Below are positions 12,300-24,817 of a stretch of DNA of 64,000 nucleotides, piece after piece. Below the pieces are notes generated by a model. The model was not told the origin of the DNA. It made no database searches and worked only from the letters and a program-made list of their open reading frames with translations. Within the stretch, counting starts at the first letter, position 1. Every line of letters starts with the position of its first letter. Made by a program: the position numbers and the translations under genes. The stretch lies in the NCBI RefSeq assembly GCF_000182925.2, contig NC_026507.1, positions 248,001 through 312,000 of the forward strand, given 5' to 3'. Origin of the DNA: Neurospora crassa OR74A (Eukaryota; Ascomycota; Sordariomycetes; Sordariales; Sordariaceae).

Positions 12300-13100
12300 T
12301 AATATATATATTTCGATCGAGACTGTACAGCGGCACCTTCGATAGGAGAAGTAGAAGAAGAAGCGACTCTATATAAAGGCATTACAATAATCCCCTATAC
12401 TAATAGCCGAATAAATATTAAAAATCTCTTTATTTACTATAGAAATATTTATATTCTATAACGAATTTAGTATAAACCGAAAGGATAGTACTTATTATAT
12501 TAATTAAATACCCCGCAACGTTATTACGACAATATTAAACAAGTTCGTACACAATATATAGTATTACCTCCTCCTAATTATTATAGTAAATAAGCTACTT
12601 AATATACTAATATTTAAAAGTACAACGGACTTAGCCGGAGTCTAAAATTAGATAGTAAAATACCTACTCCCTAAAATAAATCTATTTCCTAATTACAATA
12701 GTATTTTAATAATAAATAATACTAGCTAATACCCCCGTACCGAACTCCAATATACGTACAATTAAAAGGGGGTTCTATTATAGTATTTACCACCGTACTT
12801 TTCCGAATTTAACCCCATCGAAGTATACTTTAGTAACTTCAAATAGTAATTTAAAAAGGTATATTATAACAAAGACGGTAACAAAATATTAAACAACGAC
12901 TTTACTATATTTTTTAAACAATTAGCGTAGAATGTAGGGTATAGAATATAATAGATCTATAGCTATTTTAAAAACGCAAAACTAATAATAAATCGATTTA
13001 ATAATATTAATAAAGAATATAGCGAACTATATATTAATAAGTTAGTCGAATATAGAGAGACGGATACTATATTTAGGCGGCGGTAGAGAATATAAAAGGG
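12300..13100 (+). pseudogene. RIP-broken Tc1/mariner-type transposase
   Basis: Reading through TAG/TAA codons as former Gln gives a DDE-type transposase C-terminal half. Near 12660-12720 there is a segment resembling the second catalytic block (LLPKINLFPNYNSILIINN, where family members have a V-L-V-M-D-N pattern). Around 12780-12840 lies LPPYFSEFNPIEVYFSNFK, close to the L-P-P-Y-S-P-D-x-N-P-I-E hallmark of Tc1/mariner (DDE_3) transposases. It is followed by a helical tail. Asp-to-Asn and Pro-to-Phe type changes fit C-to-T and G-to-A mutation. No intact frame remains, so it is certainly inactive. Boundaries are approximate. Confidence 0.8.
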
Positions 13101-13899
13101 AAAGATAGATTTATATATATTAAATTGAATTATATATTAAAAATACTAGAAATATTAGAAATACCAGAAGTGCCAGAAGTACCAAAAGTACCAGAAATTA
13201 TATTTATCTATATAATAATACCAAAATACTAGAAATCCCCCTCTTTCGCTATAAATTAACTTATAATATTATTATCGCTCGCTAGGACCGCTAGCAATAG
13301 TACTACCCGCTATAGAAGCGAGAATTCTAGTAACGCTATATTTGAGTATAATATTAAATTACAAGTCTAAAATATATACTAATTAATTAAATTATAGTAA
13401 TAGGGGTTAGAGGGTATATTTACTATAGTTTAACTATATTACTAGTACTACATACTTAATTTTAAGGAAGTCTTTAATACCGTCCCTAAATACCATATAG
13501 AAATCGTAACTAAACTCTAACCTCGTAAATTACTCTACTAGCTACTCTCTAAGTACGAATATATCAGGCGGCGCCTCCTTATTCTAAAATTCATTCCTTA
13601 AAATAATTAGAACTCTATATACTAATACTACTTTAATTAATAATTCAATATAATAATACTTATAAAACGCTTTAAAGAATTCAGTAATAATCTCTTTAGC
13701 CGGCCGATTAAGCGGGGCGGAGGGTAGTAATAACGAACGAAGACTGAAAATTGAAGGTACGGACGGATATAGTATAAATAATTCTTCTACCTCTATTAAG
13801 GAATTTTTAATCTCCTCACCCTTATCTTCTTTACCTACTACTAATAATAGTACAATTAATAGTAATACCGGTAACTAAATAAATACTATAATTACTATA

Positions 13900-15760
13900 G
13901 AGATAGGAGGAGGGTTAGTATTAATATACCTAGTAGTAAAAGTCTCGCAATTGGTCGGATACCTATAGAATACAATAATAAAATACTCTAATAACGTATA
14001 CGAATTAATAGTTACTACTTTACCTAATAGGGGGAAAGCGCCCGCTATATTATAGTTATAGCCGCTAGCAATTACCGAATTAATAATAAAACCGCTAGCG
14101 GTATAAAATAATTAAATTTAAAAATATTAAAAGTAAGAAGGGATGTACTAATATAGTAGCGGGTATAATAAATATAGGGGAGGAAGGTATAATTAATATA
14201 AACCTCTAAAATCGTCCCTCCTTAACGTAACTTACAATAAACTATTTATAATCTTTATATTAATACTACTATTACTATTATTAATATTATTAATAATATT
14301 AATATTAACTAGTAAACTATCACCTCCTCCCCTATATTTACTATTACTATCGCTAATACTAAAAGCGGCTACTACCTTATTACCTAACATATCTCGTACT
14401 AATTCAAATAGCGGATTAACTACCGTAACCTTCCCTAGCGATATAGCGCGTACCTACTTACTCATATCTTTAATATTGAAGTTATAATAAATTATACTCC
14501 TATTTATAATGTAGTATATCTAATATTCAATAGCTTTATTATAATTCTTATACTTATAATTAAAATTGTACGCTTATACCTATACTAACTCCTAATATAT
14601 AATACCGTATAGTTTTACCCCTATATACTCCTTTTACTACTAATCTTCCTCTAAATTCTTCTTAACTTCTACTAATATAGTATTTATTATAACGCACTTA
14701 AACTTCTTAATACCGGCTAAAATCTATAACCTTTGTAATAACAATATATTAACTGCTTATAGGGTTAGAATAACAAAAAGATTAATTAAACTATAAAAGG
14801 GGGTAGGAATAGAAGGTATACTACTATAAGAAGATAGGGTAATAGGGATTTTACTAGCGGGCGGGTTAATTAACCGAAATTTAAATAATATAGTAAAATA
14901 GTAGTACTAACCAATATAATAGAAATACAACTTTATAACAATCTTATATTTAATATTATTATATTCGTTATAAAAATCCTTCCTAGGAATAGTTTTATTA
15001 TATATAATAACCTAGGCGCAACGGTTATTATAAATAGTAGCGATATATATAACGTTATATAAAGAAACTAACTACTTTATCCCTACAATTATATTATTAC
15101 TAATAATATTTTCTATATAACTTTACTATATATATAGGATTTTACTAAGCAATATCGTCCTAAACCGCTACTTATAGAACTTACTATTATTTTACTTGAT
15201 TTTAATTTCTCTAAATAAATTATATTCTTCAACAGTAGGTAATTTAGTACGGCTAATAGTAATATATAAACCAACTATATTAAATTAAACTTATATCGAA
15301 TTAAAGTATTTAAAACACAATAGCAGCGGTACTATAGTAACCGGCTTACAGGCAATGTAAGACTAAACCGGTAGCGCCGAAGCAATTAATTTAATTAAGG
15401 AGGCTACTTTATTATTATCGTTACCTAATAAATAAAATAAAGTATTAAAAGCCTACTTCTTAGGAATAAGGCGGACGGGGAACTATTATTCAACCTTATT
15501 GTCGTCGCTAGAATCCTCTTTACTACCAGAAATCTCAATAGGTATCGTAGACTTAAGGAGGGACAACGGCGGTTCTAGGACTAAAATTAGAACTAATTCT
15601 AGTATAGTAGCCTTCCCCTTCTTAATAGCAGTCTTTTTAACGGCGGTTTTAATAGGAGCAGCCTTCTTCTTAAGTAGAGCAATCTTAAGGATAATTTTAA
15701 TAAACTATTCGGTTTTATAATTCTTTTTTCTAGGGCGGAATAAAGCGCGTTATAGAATTA
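13900..15760 (-). pseudogene. RIP-broken frame of unknown function
   Basis: On the minus strand a coherent frame can be followed through many TAG/TAA codons. From about 15710 it has a Lys-rich segment (LLKKKAAPIKTAVKKTAIKK) and an acidic Ser/Asp tail. A shifted frame then runs from about 15480 to 14330. It includes GLYITISRTKLPTVEEYNLF and VRAISLGKVTVVNPLFELVR, which look like genuine former protein. I do not recognise the family. It converges on the transposase remnant, so it may be a second gene of the same element or a nested older insertion. Confidence 0.45.
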
Positions 15761-15999
15761 TTAAATTAGGATCTTCCTAATCTTAATCTTTATTAAAGTA
15801 AATTACTAGCGCGCCGCTTTAAATATAGGATCGCTTTATACTAGTAGGTTTTAAATTAAAGATTGTTTTAGGAAGTATTATTACAATAGATTTAATTAAT
15901 TACTAGTGTTGTAATTACTTTGTACGTTGAAATAGCTTCAAATTAATATAGAAATTATTGTGAAATGATGAATTTTGACGAAGTTGTACAATACAGAAG

Positions 16000-16069
16000 T
16001 GCGGTGTGTGTGTGTGCACGCACACACACCTCTTGCCAAGACTGCACAGGCGATTGAGTGTGGGAACGG
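16000..16069 (-). repeat. Right inverted repeat of the 4.3-kb element
   Basis: 70 bp, the partner of 11729-11800. Its inner end is a GTGTGTGTGTGTGCACGCACACACAC self-complementary stretch that could itself form a hairpin. Confidence 0.93.
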
Positions 16070-16765
16070 CTCAGCTCGGGTTGGCGCTGATTGTGTTATA
16101 TTACGCCATCCTAACGGCCGATACATCATCGCCAGGTTGGAGATATCGCCAATCCAAGCAACATACTTGGCCTGGGTGGTGATGCTTGCTTTAGGAAGGT
16201 ATCATTCAGATTTATCAAGAAAGCACCAGTCGTTCATTGAGTTGCTTACAGGCTACCAACAGCCTGTGTAAGTGATGTCCGTAATGTCTTCCGCGATGTT
16301 TCATGCTGTCAGTATGCATGTTCCCCTTCTTCAAGATAAAACCTGCCCTACCCACTAGACCGTTCTGGATCTCCTGAATGTCTTTCACCAATCCTGTCGT
16401 TGTCAGGTTAGAAACAATTGGAAGAGATCTCGTCCAGTATACCAAGAATATACCTTTATGTACCGATATGGCAAGTAAATTAGCACTAGAATAAATTGTC
16501 TCTTCCCTTTTTCGATTCGCAATTTTCCCTCCCACTTTTCTTCTCCTTGCTCGAGAGAATTGGGAAGTGATCATATACATTTTTATTTGACACAAGAGTT
16601 GGGAGACATCTAAAACCGATGAACCTGTCTACGCAATTATTCCTCAGTACCAGCCAGTAGAAGACACCCAAAGAGAAGATTACATCCTCCAATCCTACCT
16701 AAATACTGCACCCAATCCTTCCAACCTCTTTTCACACACCAGACACTACTAGTATCATGACAAGA
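16070..16765. other. Intergenic, 3' side of the MFS gene
   Basis: Normal base composition returns right after the repeat at 16069. No gene is supported. A small hairpin-like sequence (TTACAGGCT...AGCCTGTGTAAG) lies near 16245-16272. Confidence 0.5.
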
Positions 16766-18691
16766 TCACGCCAACCCAACCTCCACATTCTTCCCCTTCA
16801 CACTCTTCCACTCCACCAACAGCGCCCCAAACACGCTCGCCACCGCCATCGCCACAAACACCATAAACACATCCGTCAGCGAATTATTATACGCCCGCGT
16901 CACCCCCGGCAACACACTCTTATCCACCGTCTTCTGCACGCTCGTCGCGCCCAACAGCAAGATCTTCTCCGGATCCCCGAACCCCGGCGCCAGCTCGCCC
17001 ACATACTGCACCAGCTTATTCGTAAACACGTTTTGCGCAATACTCACAAACAGCGCGCCGCCCAGCGTCTGCACAAACACCATCAGCGCCGTACCGACCG
17101 AGACATCCTTCATCTCCAGCACGGTTTGCACCGCCATGAGACTCTGCTGGAGCCCCATCCCCAGCCCAGCGCCGACGAGGATCTGGTACCCGATCCATTT
17201 GCCAGAGCTGGTGTCGGGTTCAAAGGTGGTCAGCAGACCGTAGCCAATGCTGGACACGACCGAACAGAGAATCATGAAGGGGGCGTAGTAGCCTAGATAG
17301 GAGACGAGCGCGCCGGCGACGACGGACAGGATTACCGTCGCGAGAAGCATGGGGAGGTTCATGATGCCTGATTTGACGGCTGTCGCGCCCTTGACGGCCT
17401 GGAACCAGATGGGCAGATAATAAACGGAGCCCATAAAGGCGGCGCCCAGGCAAAAGGTGAAGAGGGCGGATGCCCAGACGGAGCGCTGCTTGATGATGCG
17501 GGGAGGGACGGTGCCCTCGTCTTGCATCTTGAATTGGATGGCGATGAAGGCGGTGATCAGGACGGCAAAGAGCACAAAGAGGAAAATGATGCGCCAGTTG
17601 TTCCATTTGTAGGTGGTGCCGCCCCATTGCAGCGCGAGCAGCAGGCAGATGATGGCAGGCATGAATACCGCAGTGCCAAAGGGGTCGAATTTCATTATGG
17701 TCTTGGCCCACGTCTCCTCTTGGGGTCTCTCGCGGTTCGGGTCGGGGAAGAAGAAGCCGATGACGGCCATGGTGATGCCGCCGATGGGGAGGTTGATGTA
17801 GAAACACCAGCGCCAGGTGACTTGGTCTGTGAAGGCGCCGCCGAGAAGCGGGCCGGAGACGGACGCGATGCCGTACATGGAGCCGATGAAGCCGGTGTAT
17901 ACGGGTCGCTTTTCGAGGGGCACGGCGTAGGCGAGAATGATCAGCGCGCCCGAGAAGATGCCGGCTGAACCAATGCCGGCGATGGCGCGCCCGATAATGA
18001 GGGTCTTGGAGGTGTTGGCGACGCCGCAAATCAGGGAGCCGAGCTCGAAGATGAAGATGGCGATCAAAAAGACCCATTTGAGGGAAAAGAAGGTGTAGAA
18101 GCGCCCGAACAGAAGTTGGAGCGCCGCGGTGGTGAGGAGGTAGGCTAGGCATAGTCTGTTAGTAACTGTCACTATCAGGGAATGAGAGAAAAGAGGACTT
18201 ACCACTTCCATACCAACCCACATCCGGCAAACTGTGAAACTGATCGGTAATTTTGGGAATAGCTGTCGCAATAATGGAGTTATCTGCTTCCTGTCAGTCT
18301 CTCGCGCGTTACTTCGGAGCATCAGAACAAAGTGGAAAAACTCACCGAGGGCCATCAAGAAAACACTCAAACACAACGCTATCGTGATCAATCCCAGCTT
18401 CAGGCCGGTCGGGTACTCAACTCCATCCTCCCGTATCGTGCTAGCGTGACTCTTGTGCGTAGCATTAGACCTTTGCTGGCTTAACGTAGGTGGGTGTTGC
18501 TTTTCTGGATCCGTCGAGTCGATTGTCCGTCCGCCGTCTGTGTCGGAGAGAACATCGTTATTGTTGGTGTTGTTGTAGCCACGCGCATCTTCACTTTCTG
18601 CTATTGTTGGCGCTCTTGATTCGGTGTCGCCGAGGGCTGGAGGGACTGCTAGGTTGCCGCTTTTGGCACCGTCCTTTTTTGACCTGGCCAT
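16766..18691 (-). CDS. MFS exporter, DHA2 (14-TM) type
   Basis: Three exons: 18691-18346, 18283-18203 and 18144-16766, with introns of 62 and 58 bp, giving 601 residues. A polar N-terminal tail of about 95 residues precedes the first membrane helix ([17 protein letters not shown]). Splicing restores the ALDN[10 protein letters not shown] segment and [20 protein letters not shown], which are hallmarks of the 14-helix drug:H+ antiporter branch. [19 protein letters not shown] (motif B) and [20 protein letters not shown] (motif C region) follow. The protein probably sits in the plasma membrane and exports a toxic or secondary compound. Both introns lack stops and together total 120 bp, so the unspliced frame stays open for 641 codons; the conserved motifs show that the spliced form is the real one. 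Substrate unknown. Confidence 0.93.
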   Translation of the reverse strand: MARSKKDGAKSGNLAVPPALGDTESRAPTIAESEDARGYNNTNNNDVLSDTDGGRTIDSTDPEKQHPPTLSQQRSNATHKSHASTIREDGVEYPTGLKLGLITIALCLSVFLMALGEFFHFVLMLRSNARETDRKQITPLLRQLFPKLPISFTVCRMWVGMEVVSPLFSHSLIVTVTNRLCLAYLLTTAALQLLFGRFYTFFSLKWVFLIAIFIFELGSLICGVANTSKTLIIGRAIAGIGSAGIFSGALIILAYAVPLEKRPVYTGFIGSMYGIASVSGPLLGGAFTDQVTWRWCFYINLPIGGITMAVIGFFFPDPNRERPQEETWAKTIMKFDPFGTAVFMPAIICLLLALQWGGTTYKWNNWRIIFLFVLFAVLITAFIAIQFKMQDEGTVPPRIIKQRSVWASALFTFCLGAAFMGSVYYLPIWFQAVKGATAVKSGIMNLPMLLATVILSVVAGALVSYLGYYAPFMILCSVVSSIGYGLLTTFEPDTSSGKWIGYQILVGAGLGMGLQQSLMAVQTVLEMKDVSVGTALMVFVQTLGGALFVSIAQNVFTNKLVQYVGELAPGFGDPEKILLLGATSVQKTVDKSVLPGVTRAYNNSLTDVFMVFVAMAVASVFGALLVEWKSVKGKNVEVGLA

Positions 18692-21511
18692 GTTGGCGGG
18701 TTAAGGTGTCTTCTGTCGTGGTTTCCTTCCACAAAGACAAGAAGGGTAAGCGGAGTTCGTCTGGACCGGGAGGGTTAGTGAACCGATGAAGCTTATACAA
18801 GACGAGGGAAAAGGTGATCCAAATAGAGAGAGCCAAAGGACAGGAAAGCAAGTGAGTCCCAGGACAAAGGATGGTGGTGATATACACGTCAAACCCATCA
18901 AGCCACCAAGCCCCCCTTCGTTACTATTGGGTAATTCCCGGGCTGAGACCCGTCAATGTGCTGTACTTCGGAGATATCTTACCAGCCAGCCAAGCGGGAA
19001 TGTGAGCGAGGTGTCAATTGAAGTACCCTGCTGTCAACCTGTCAGAATAGAATTAGGGAGCGCCTCGTCGAGTCATGGCATGGAAGCCTGAGAAGGAAAT
19101 CGCGGGAACGTAGCACTCCGAACAAGGTAGGTAGAGGTATCCAGCCCAACTCGACTAGCGACAATGCAAGTAGGGACGGTTCCGTCGTATCATGCCACGC
19201 GGCGTATGGTGACTTGGGGTACAAAACATGCACGATTGCTTGTTACCGGCGTTTTGGTCGTTTGCGGTGCGCTTGGACTGTGTGCATTTAGTAGTATTTC
19301 CCACGATTGTGTTCTGTTTGGCGTTGTTACCTGCATCTAGTACCTCTACATTAGTTGTGTTTGCTAGGCCGCCACGGGTGCAGCCATTGGATCATTTCAA
19401 ACAGTCACGTATCGTAAGGGAACGTATAATTCATCTTGCCGCGCCACCAAACAATTAACCCATCGCTCTAGCAATTCTACCGTACCCGAAAATTGCGAGA
19501 ACTGCCACTGGGCCGCTCGCATTGTTCTGCTTACCCTGGCGAGCCTGAATGGCTGTCCTGTCCCACCCACCCACCCAACCATCAGTCGGGTCGGCCAGAC
19601 ACCCCGACCCGGCCCGGATTGGGATTTGGCGCGCCTTCCCGTCGACTCATCGCATCATGTTGAATCATACATATTCAGTCAAAAATAAGTAAGCTCCAAA
19701 ATTATCAGTAAGAGGTTTTCTGGTTTGTTCTAGTAGCCCCGCCGTTTCTGGTCGACGAATTGCGCCCTTCGAAATACGCACTGCCAAAATCCAACACATT
19801 TTGCTGAATGACAGCGGCCGATCGTCCGCATCCATGTACCGCGATTCTAGACTCGATTTTCTCCCGACACCGTGGGTCAGTGTTCAACAGGGTTACCTAC
19901 CTACCTACCTAGTACCACTTGCGACTAACCTCATTTCCGAACCTCATCGGTGTCCAAGTGCCTGTCTAGTTCACATCCAGTGTACCCTTCCACGATCATT
20001 CCAGATCGGGGTGGTCGCGTCGCGTATAACAACCAAATTATTGAGACCAAGCTACCTAGGTAGGCGGGTGCATCGAACTCAATAGAGCATATTGTTGGTT
20101 AAAATATAAATGAAATGGGTACATCATCCATCATTTCCATGTTCAGTAGACAAGAGACACGACAAGACGAGACAAGCAAGACATGACATGATTCCTGTCC
20201 ATTCCATGAGAGAATGGCTGACGAAAAGATACCAGACCAGGTACCAGGTACGTACCTTCCCTTCCTCCCCTTCTTCTCATAGCCCGTTCCGCTCCGCATC
20301 GTCGCTAACACCGAACCGAGTGAGACTGAAATGGCTGGCTGGCTGTGAACCAGTGGACCTCCACAGTCCAAAAGTCCAACGCTTTAGCTTTATGAACCTA
20401 GCACCGAACTCTCCAGTCCCTTCCTGTTGGGGGCCAAGCTCAGCCAAACTCAACTAGCCAGGGCGGGGGCCCGGGATCATAGCCGCAGTGGCCGCTAACA
20501 CCGAACGTAGGTACAATTAGGTATCTTTCGCGAATCCCGAAGCCAATCGATGATTGCCTGTAAACTGGCTTGAGGTTGTGAGAATCATTTCCCGAGAGGC
20601 ATTGGATGGACATGGCTCTGAATCCTCCCTGCTCTACCTAATTCCGTCGCGATCCATCACGCTGGCCACCACAATGATATGGAGGTTAATGTTAGTGTCA
20701 CGCGGATCAGTGTACAAGGCCTGTCTTGCCCTATATAACCTAACAGTGCCAGTGCAACTACAGTACACTACCTAACAAACTGTCGCGGAGATAACAGGGG
20801 GGTTCCGTTGTAAGCTCCATTATCTCCACCCGCTAAGCCTTTACCTAGACTCGCTAGACTAGGTAGTGTTTCGTTCCCATCTTTCTTGGCAAGCTTTAAT
20901 CCAACCACTCTCCTTCTCGTTTCTCTGGACCTTCAAGCTGACCTAACTTCAAGTTGGGTGGCTTTATCGTCCATCCAATACTCAAGCACCCAAGAACAAC
21001 GCCTGATGTAAAGTTGGCTGACACTCTGACAGATACGTACTGCAAAGCCCTACGCCCACATCACATGGCACAAGGACTAGCAAATGCAGAGGCAGAGGCC
21101 GTGCGACATTGTGTCAAACGCCTTGCTCACAAGCAGAAACTGACTGGCAGCAAAGAAACAACCATTGCAATATTTGTATTTTCTTGGCCATTTTGCCCAT
21201 CAATCTCACCATATAATGCTGGGCATCGAGAGGACCAGAATACTTGTATAACTTACACCCGCCATTCGAACAAAGGAAGCATGCGCACTCTCCAAGCATT
21301 CTGAGAAACAACACAACCGTGACTCCAATCGTAACCCGGCTTGATAATGCTAGTGATGAGTTTGATATGTGAAAGAGAAGATAAGAAAATAAAGAAGAGA
21401 AAACTAACAAACTTCTCAACGACCAGTATGATAACTCCAACAATCACCGCAGTGATCAAACTAAGGCTACTACTTCTCATGGACCACATTTTTGCAGACT
21501 CTTCTCAAGTC
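18692..21511. other. Intergenic, 2.8 kb without a gene
   Basis: This contains the MFS promoter and the 3' side of the gene at 21512. There are TACC/GGTA tandem tracts (about 19895-19910, 20055) and AGAC/ACAAG-rich low-complexity DNA near 20150-20190. No frame looks coding and no RNA gene is recognised. Confidence 0.55.
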
Positions 21512-23576
21512 TCAAAGCTCAAGCATGTTTTGCTCCAACCCATATTCCTTAGCATAGTCCCTAACTCTCATTTGAGGGCTCGCTCGGCGTGGCTCGTCCT
21601 CTTCATCAATAGCTTTGGTAGAAGCCGGCGTAAAGTTTCGAGTCCGCTTGACATATCCGTTTCCATTTCCTACAGCAGTATCACTTCCATGACCATATCC
21701 ATGACCATTTCCATGACCCTGCGCGCTTCCAAGGCCAGCGTTGAGCGAGCTCTCGGACCGAACCCCAAAGGGGATCGGACCAGGAGGAGGGTTAGAATTG
21801 GAATTCGTGGAGTGGTTGGACGTCGAATTTGAAGTCAGGTTGGATGAAAAGTTGGAACCAAGATTGGAAGGAAGGCTAGGAGGAAAGCCGGCAGGGTTGG
21901 GACCTGAAGCATGACCACCATACAGGTTGGAATTGGACACACACTCGGCCTGTTTCGGACTATCCTGATGGCTGCCTGCGACCGAGAACATGCTCTGTAA
22001 ACTTGGGGAGTCGCTCGAGCTTCCGGCGCCATCCATGGAGGAGACCATCTGGGACAAGTTGGATGCGATGGGACACTGGGAGAAAACCGGCTGTGAGAAA
22101 TTGCGAATGTCGCTATGGTCTGCAGTGGGGGTTGAGTAAGTTGATGAAAGGTTGGAACCAGAGATCGTGAGGAAGCGGTTCTCCTTACGTGACTTGACAT
22201 CCGAAGACGGTAGGGGCATCTGATGAGGCTGAAGTGGAAGCGGCATCGGCTGATTCAAGAGAGTATTGGTAAAGCAGGAGGCCATGTCAGACGGGATGGA
22301 CGGCATATGGGTAGACATGGAAGGGAAATGGACTCCCGTAGTCATGTCTTCAGCAGGGGGAGGAACTGTTGTCGGGGTATTCGTTGGCACCTTCATGCTC
22401 GTAGGATGCTCGTCATCCATGCTATTTCCAGAAACATGCATAGCCTCGGGCTGGTCGCGGTTGGGACCCGCACCGTAGTCGGGCATGGTTTCATCGCTAC
22501 TCTGCTGCTGGATCCCCTGTCGCATACCAGATTGCCAGGAACTGTGGCCCATTGAGCCCATCCAGTCCATGTAGGGGGGCTCGGTGAATGGATCGGAATA
22601 CGGAAACGACGAGCCAGACCCAGTGTTGGCGTCTCGGGGTGCGTATGGCATCTGGAGAGTTTGTGTACCCCCGTAGCTAGTGGGAGGCAGGTGAGGCTGA
22701 AATACGCCATGAGTCGTAATAGGCGTTGGAAAACCTGGACTTTGACTGCTTTTCTTTGGTCGATGGGGCGAGTGTGCGTGGGAGTTGATGCCATCGTCGG
22801 GCTGGTATGTTGGAACGGGGACGTTTGCAATGTAGGTCGGAGTGCGCCACATGGATGGGTTGGGCCAAGCAATGGAGTTGTTCTCAAGCAGTTCTACACA
22901 CGGAGATTGCCATGTCAGTTGTTGGCGATGGGTGAGAGAAGCGCGGCAAAGTCTTACCTAGCGGAGCATGTTGGAAGGAAAAGGCGACAACATTCTTGAC
23001 CCGCTCGAAAGGGACCGTTCGGGAGTCGCGTGGGAAGCCTTCGCTGATAAGAACTTTGATGCGGCCAAGGTCGTCGCCAGGACTCCAGTGGCTCTCGTAA
23101 AGAAGCTCACGGCGAAAGATGGGAAATTTTAGGCGTTCGCGTTCGCCAGTCTTGGCATACTCTTGATGCCTGTCAGCACGTTATGGTACTTTATGTATCA
23201 GAGGATTGGGAGACATACCAAAGGTGTCTGCAATCAGATGGGGTCCGTTGACCTTTCGATCAAAGGCAGTTGAAGCAACCAAGCGGCCATCAATGAAGAT
23301 GCGCGCCTCGAACTTGACAAATTCGGTGTGTCTGCTGTATGTTTTTGTGAACAGGCTGATGTCGGGGGCTTTCCAGGCGTGCATTGAGATCTGAAACGGA
23401 CTGCCGGCTGGAAGACTCGGGATGAAGCAAGTCATGACGGGCAAGCCAGCCTGTCCGTGCATGTGAGCGAGCTCCTGGTCTGGGACTACATGACACTGGA
23501 CTTTGAACTCCTTGATTGGGATTTTGCCGTCCCTGCCTGTTGGGAACAGGATGACATCCCAGTCGTCGTAACGCAT
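21512..23576 (-). CDS. Conserved fungal protein of unknown function
   Basis: Three exons: 23576-23219, 23161-22958 and 22893-21512. Introns are 57 and 64 bp, and the product is 647 residues. I recognise the N-terminal part (begins MRYDDWDVILFPTG) as a conserved Pezizomycotina domain without a known function. It has a predicted beta-rich body: FKVQCHVVPD, MTCFIPSLPAGSPFQISMHAW, VKFEARIFIDGRLVAS. A second conserved block, PFERVKNVVAFSFQHAPLELLENN...IAWPNPSMWR, spans the exon 2/3 junction. The last about 400 residues are Ser/Asn/Pro-rich and probably disordered, ending in a short charged helix (MRVRDYAKEYGLEQNMLEL). No signal peptide or membrane helix is seen. The first intron ends in AAG, chosen because the nearer CAG would sit directly on the branch site and shift the frame. 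A nuclear or regulatory role is only a guess. Confidence 0.85.
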
Positions 23577-24817
23577 TGTATGGTATGCCGTCGCAGCCCA
23601 GCGGTGGTGCGGTAGCGAGGAAAAATTGAAAGTAGAATCGATTAGGCAGTGTATCGATGTTGCTCGGGGCACGGGCTGGCAAGATATAATGCAACAAGTG
23701 AGCAAGCAGAGAAGCCAAAAGAACACACTACACAACAAAACAAGGTGATGATGGTTGGCGACGAAGTTGGAGCCGAGGATTGCCGTGTAGACCTACAGAG
23801 TGGATGATGATGAAACTTCCTCTTCGTTCTCCTCTTCCCCTCCTCCTGCTTAAGTTGTTGACCGCTCAAGTACCTACCCGCATTTCACCAGGCCGAAAGG
23901 CCCATAACAATCTCGGGAGCGACTAGTAGAGGTACCTCTAATGTGAACCATTTTGGGGTAGTTTTGCGGTTGCTCTTTCCGCGTTTGTGAAGATAACGTC
24001 AGACTAGATCTTGAGTCTCGGGATGATGGAAACCTAAATGTACAAATGGCCGGCATCGAAATTTCCATGGACATGACGGGGCGTTTTGGGCAAGGATATC
24101 TCGACGATATCTCGTAATTCGAGCGTCTGTTCTTGCCATGATCCAGATTCGTCCTTGACACTTGTTGGCCATGATGATGGTGAAATCTTCTTGCTTGGTT
24201 ATTAGTTCATTGGATGCCATTGCTTCGGTTACTAGAGGTTGAGCACGATATGCAAGGGGTTATCGTGAGCGAGAGTTGCCATTGATGCCTACAAGTACCT
24301 ACTGAGTGAGGGTTCGGTCCCGAGTCAGTGATCCACTTGCGACTTGCACCCGACCCGACCCGACCCGACAGCAAATGTGGAGTCGTTACCCCGGATGAAC
24401 TTGCACGAGTCATGATAATGCAGAGGAAATCTCATTAGAAGCAGCAACATGCTTCTGTGGAGTTCTTTGCTCGACGTTGTTCCTATGGACTGGTGCGTCA
24501 TGGTCAGTTTCCAATGAAAATGGAAGGGCTGGGTTAGTCTATAATTCCATCAAAGTGACAGGTTTTCTGGCCTCCAAGGCAGGCAGAACTCGAACATCCT
24601 AAGCTGAATGGGTACCCTCCAACACAAGACGAAACAGCAGAAATTGGAGGTAGTTGGACCGGATGCACTCTGGGATCATTAATGACTGCTTGCCATGACT
24701 CAACTCTTTCTATGACCTCCCCGGGTACCGTTCACCCCGGATGGAAGTAGGAGCAGCTACCTCTCTGTACACGGCGCATGCTCTGTTCTGTACTTGTTCC
24801 TTTGTGTCTGTACTCAT
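23577..24817. other. Intergenic, upstream of the DUF gene
   Basis: This is the promoter side of the gene starting at 23576 and the 3' side of the complex I gene. An ACCCG pentamer repeat lies at about 24346-24368. A 73-codon minus-strand frame (24220-23999) is too short and unsupported to call. Confidence 0.5.

Larger units (their letters stand above)
11729..16069. mobile_element. 4.3-kb RIP-eroded element, Tc1/mariner-like
   Basis: A strongly AT-rich block is bounded exactly by inverted repeats (11729-11800 and 16000-16069). It contains a broken plus-strand Tc1/mariner-type transposase (about 12300-13100) and a broken minus-strand frame of unknown function (about 13900-15760). In-frame stops are almost all TAG or TAA, as expected from RIP on CAG/CAA. 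I could not find a target-site duplication: TA precedes the left repeat but CT follows the right one. The true ends, or later rearrangement, therefore remain open. At 4.3 kb it is longer than a simple Fot1-type element. Confidence 0.75.

Noticed and set aside
15499-15720. 73-codon plus-strand frame in the AT-rich block
   Set aside because: The minus strand of the same stretch reads as a Lys-rich former protein continuous with neighbouring remnants, so the plus frame is a shadow.
11729-16069. Calling the 4.3-kb block a hAT element
   Set aside because: No 8-bp duplication, and the surviving L-P-P-Y...N-P-I-E motif is Tc1/mariner-type.
17522-17968. Long plus-strand frames opposite the MFS gene
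   Set aside because: They are shadow frames of a GC-rich gene with no independent motifs.
16766-18691. A single 641-codon uninterrupted MFS frame
   Set aside because: Splice signals GTGAGT...CAG and GTAAGT...TAG remove 62 and 58 bp and restore the conserved ALDN and GWYGSAYLL motifs; the unspliced version lacks them.
23999-24220. 73-codon minus-strand frame
   Set aside because: Short, no domain, AT/GC use like intergenic DNA; insufficient to call a gene.
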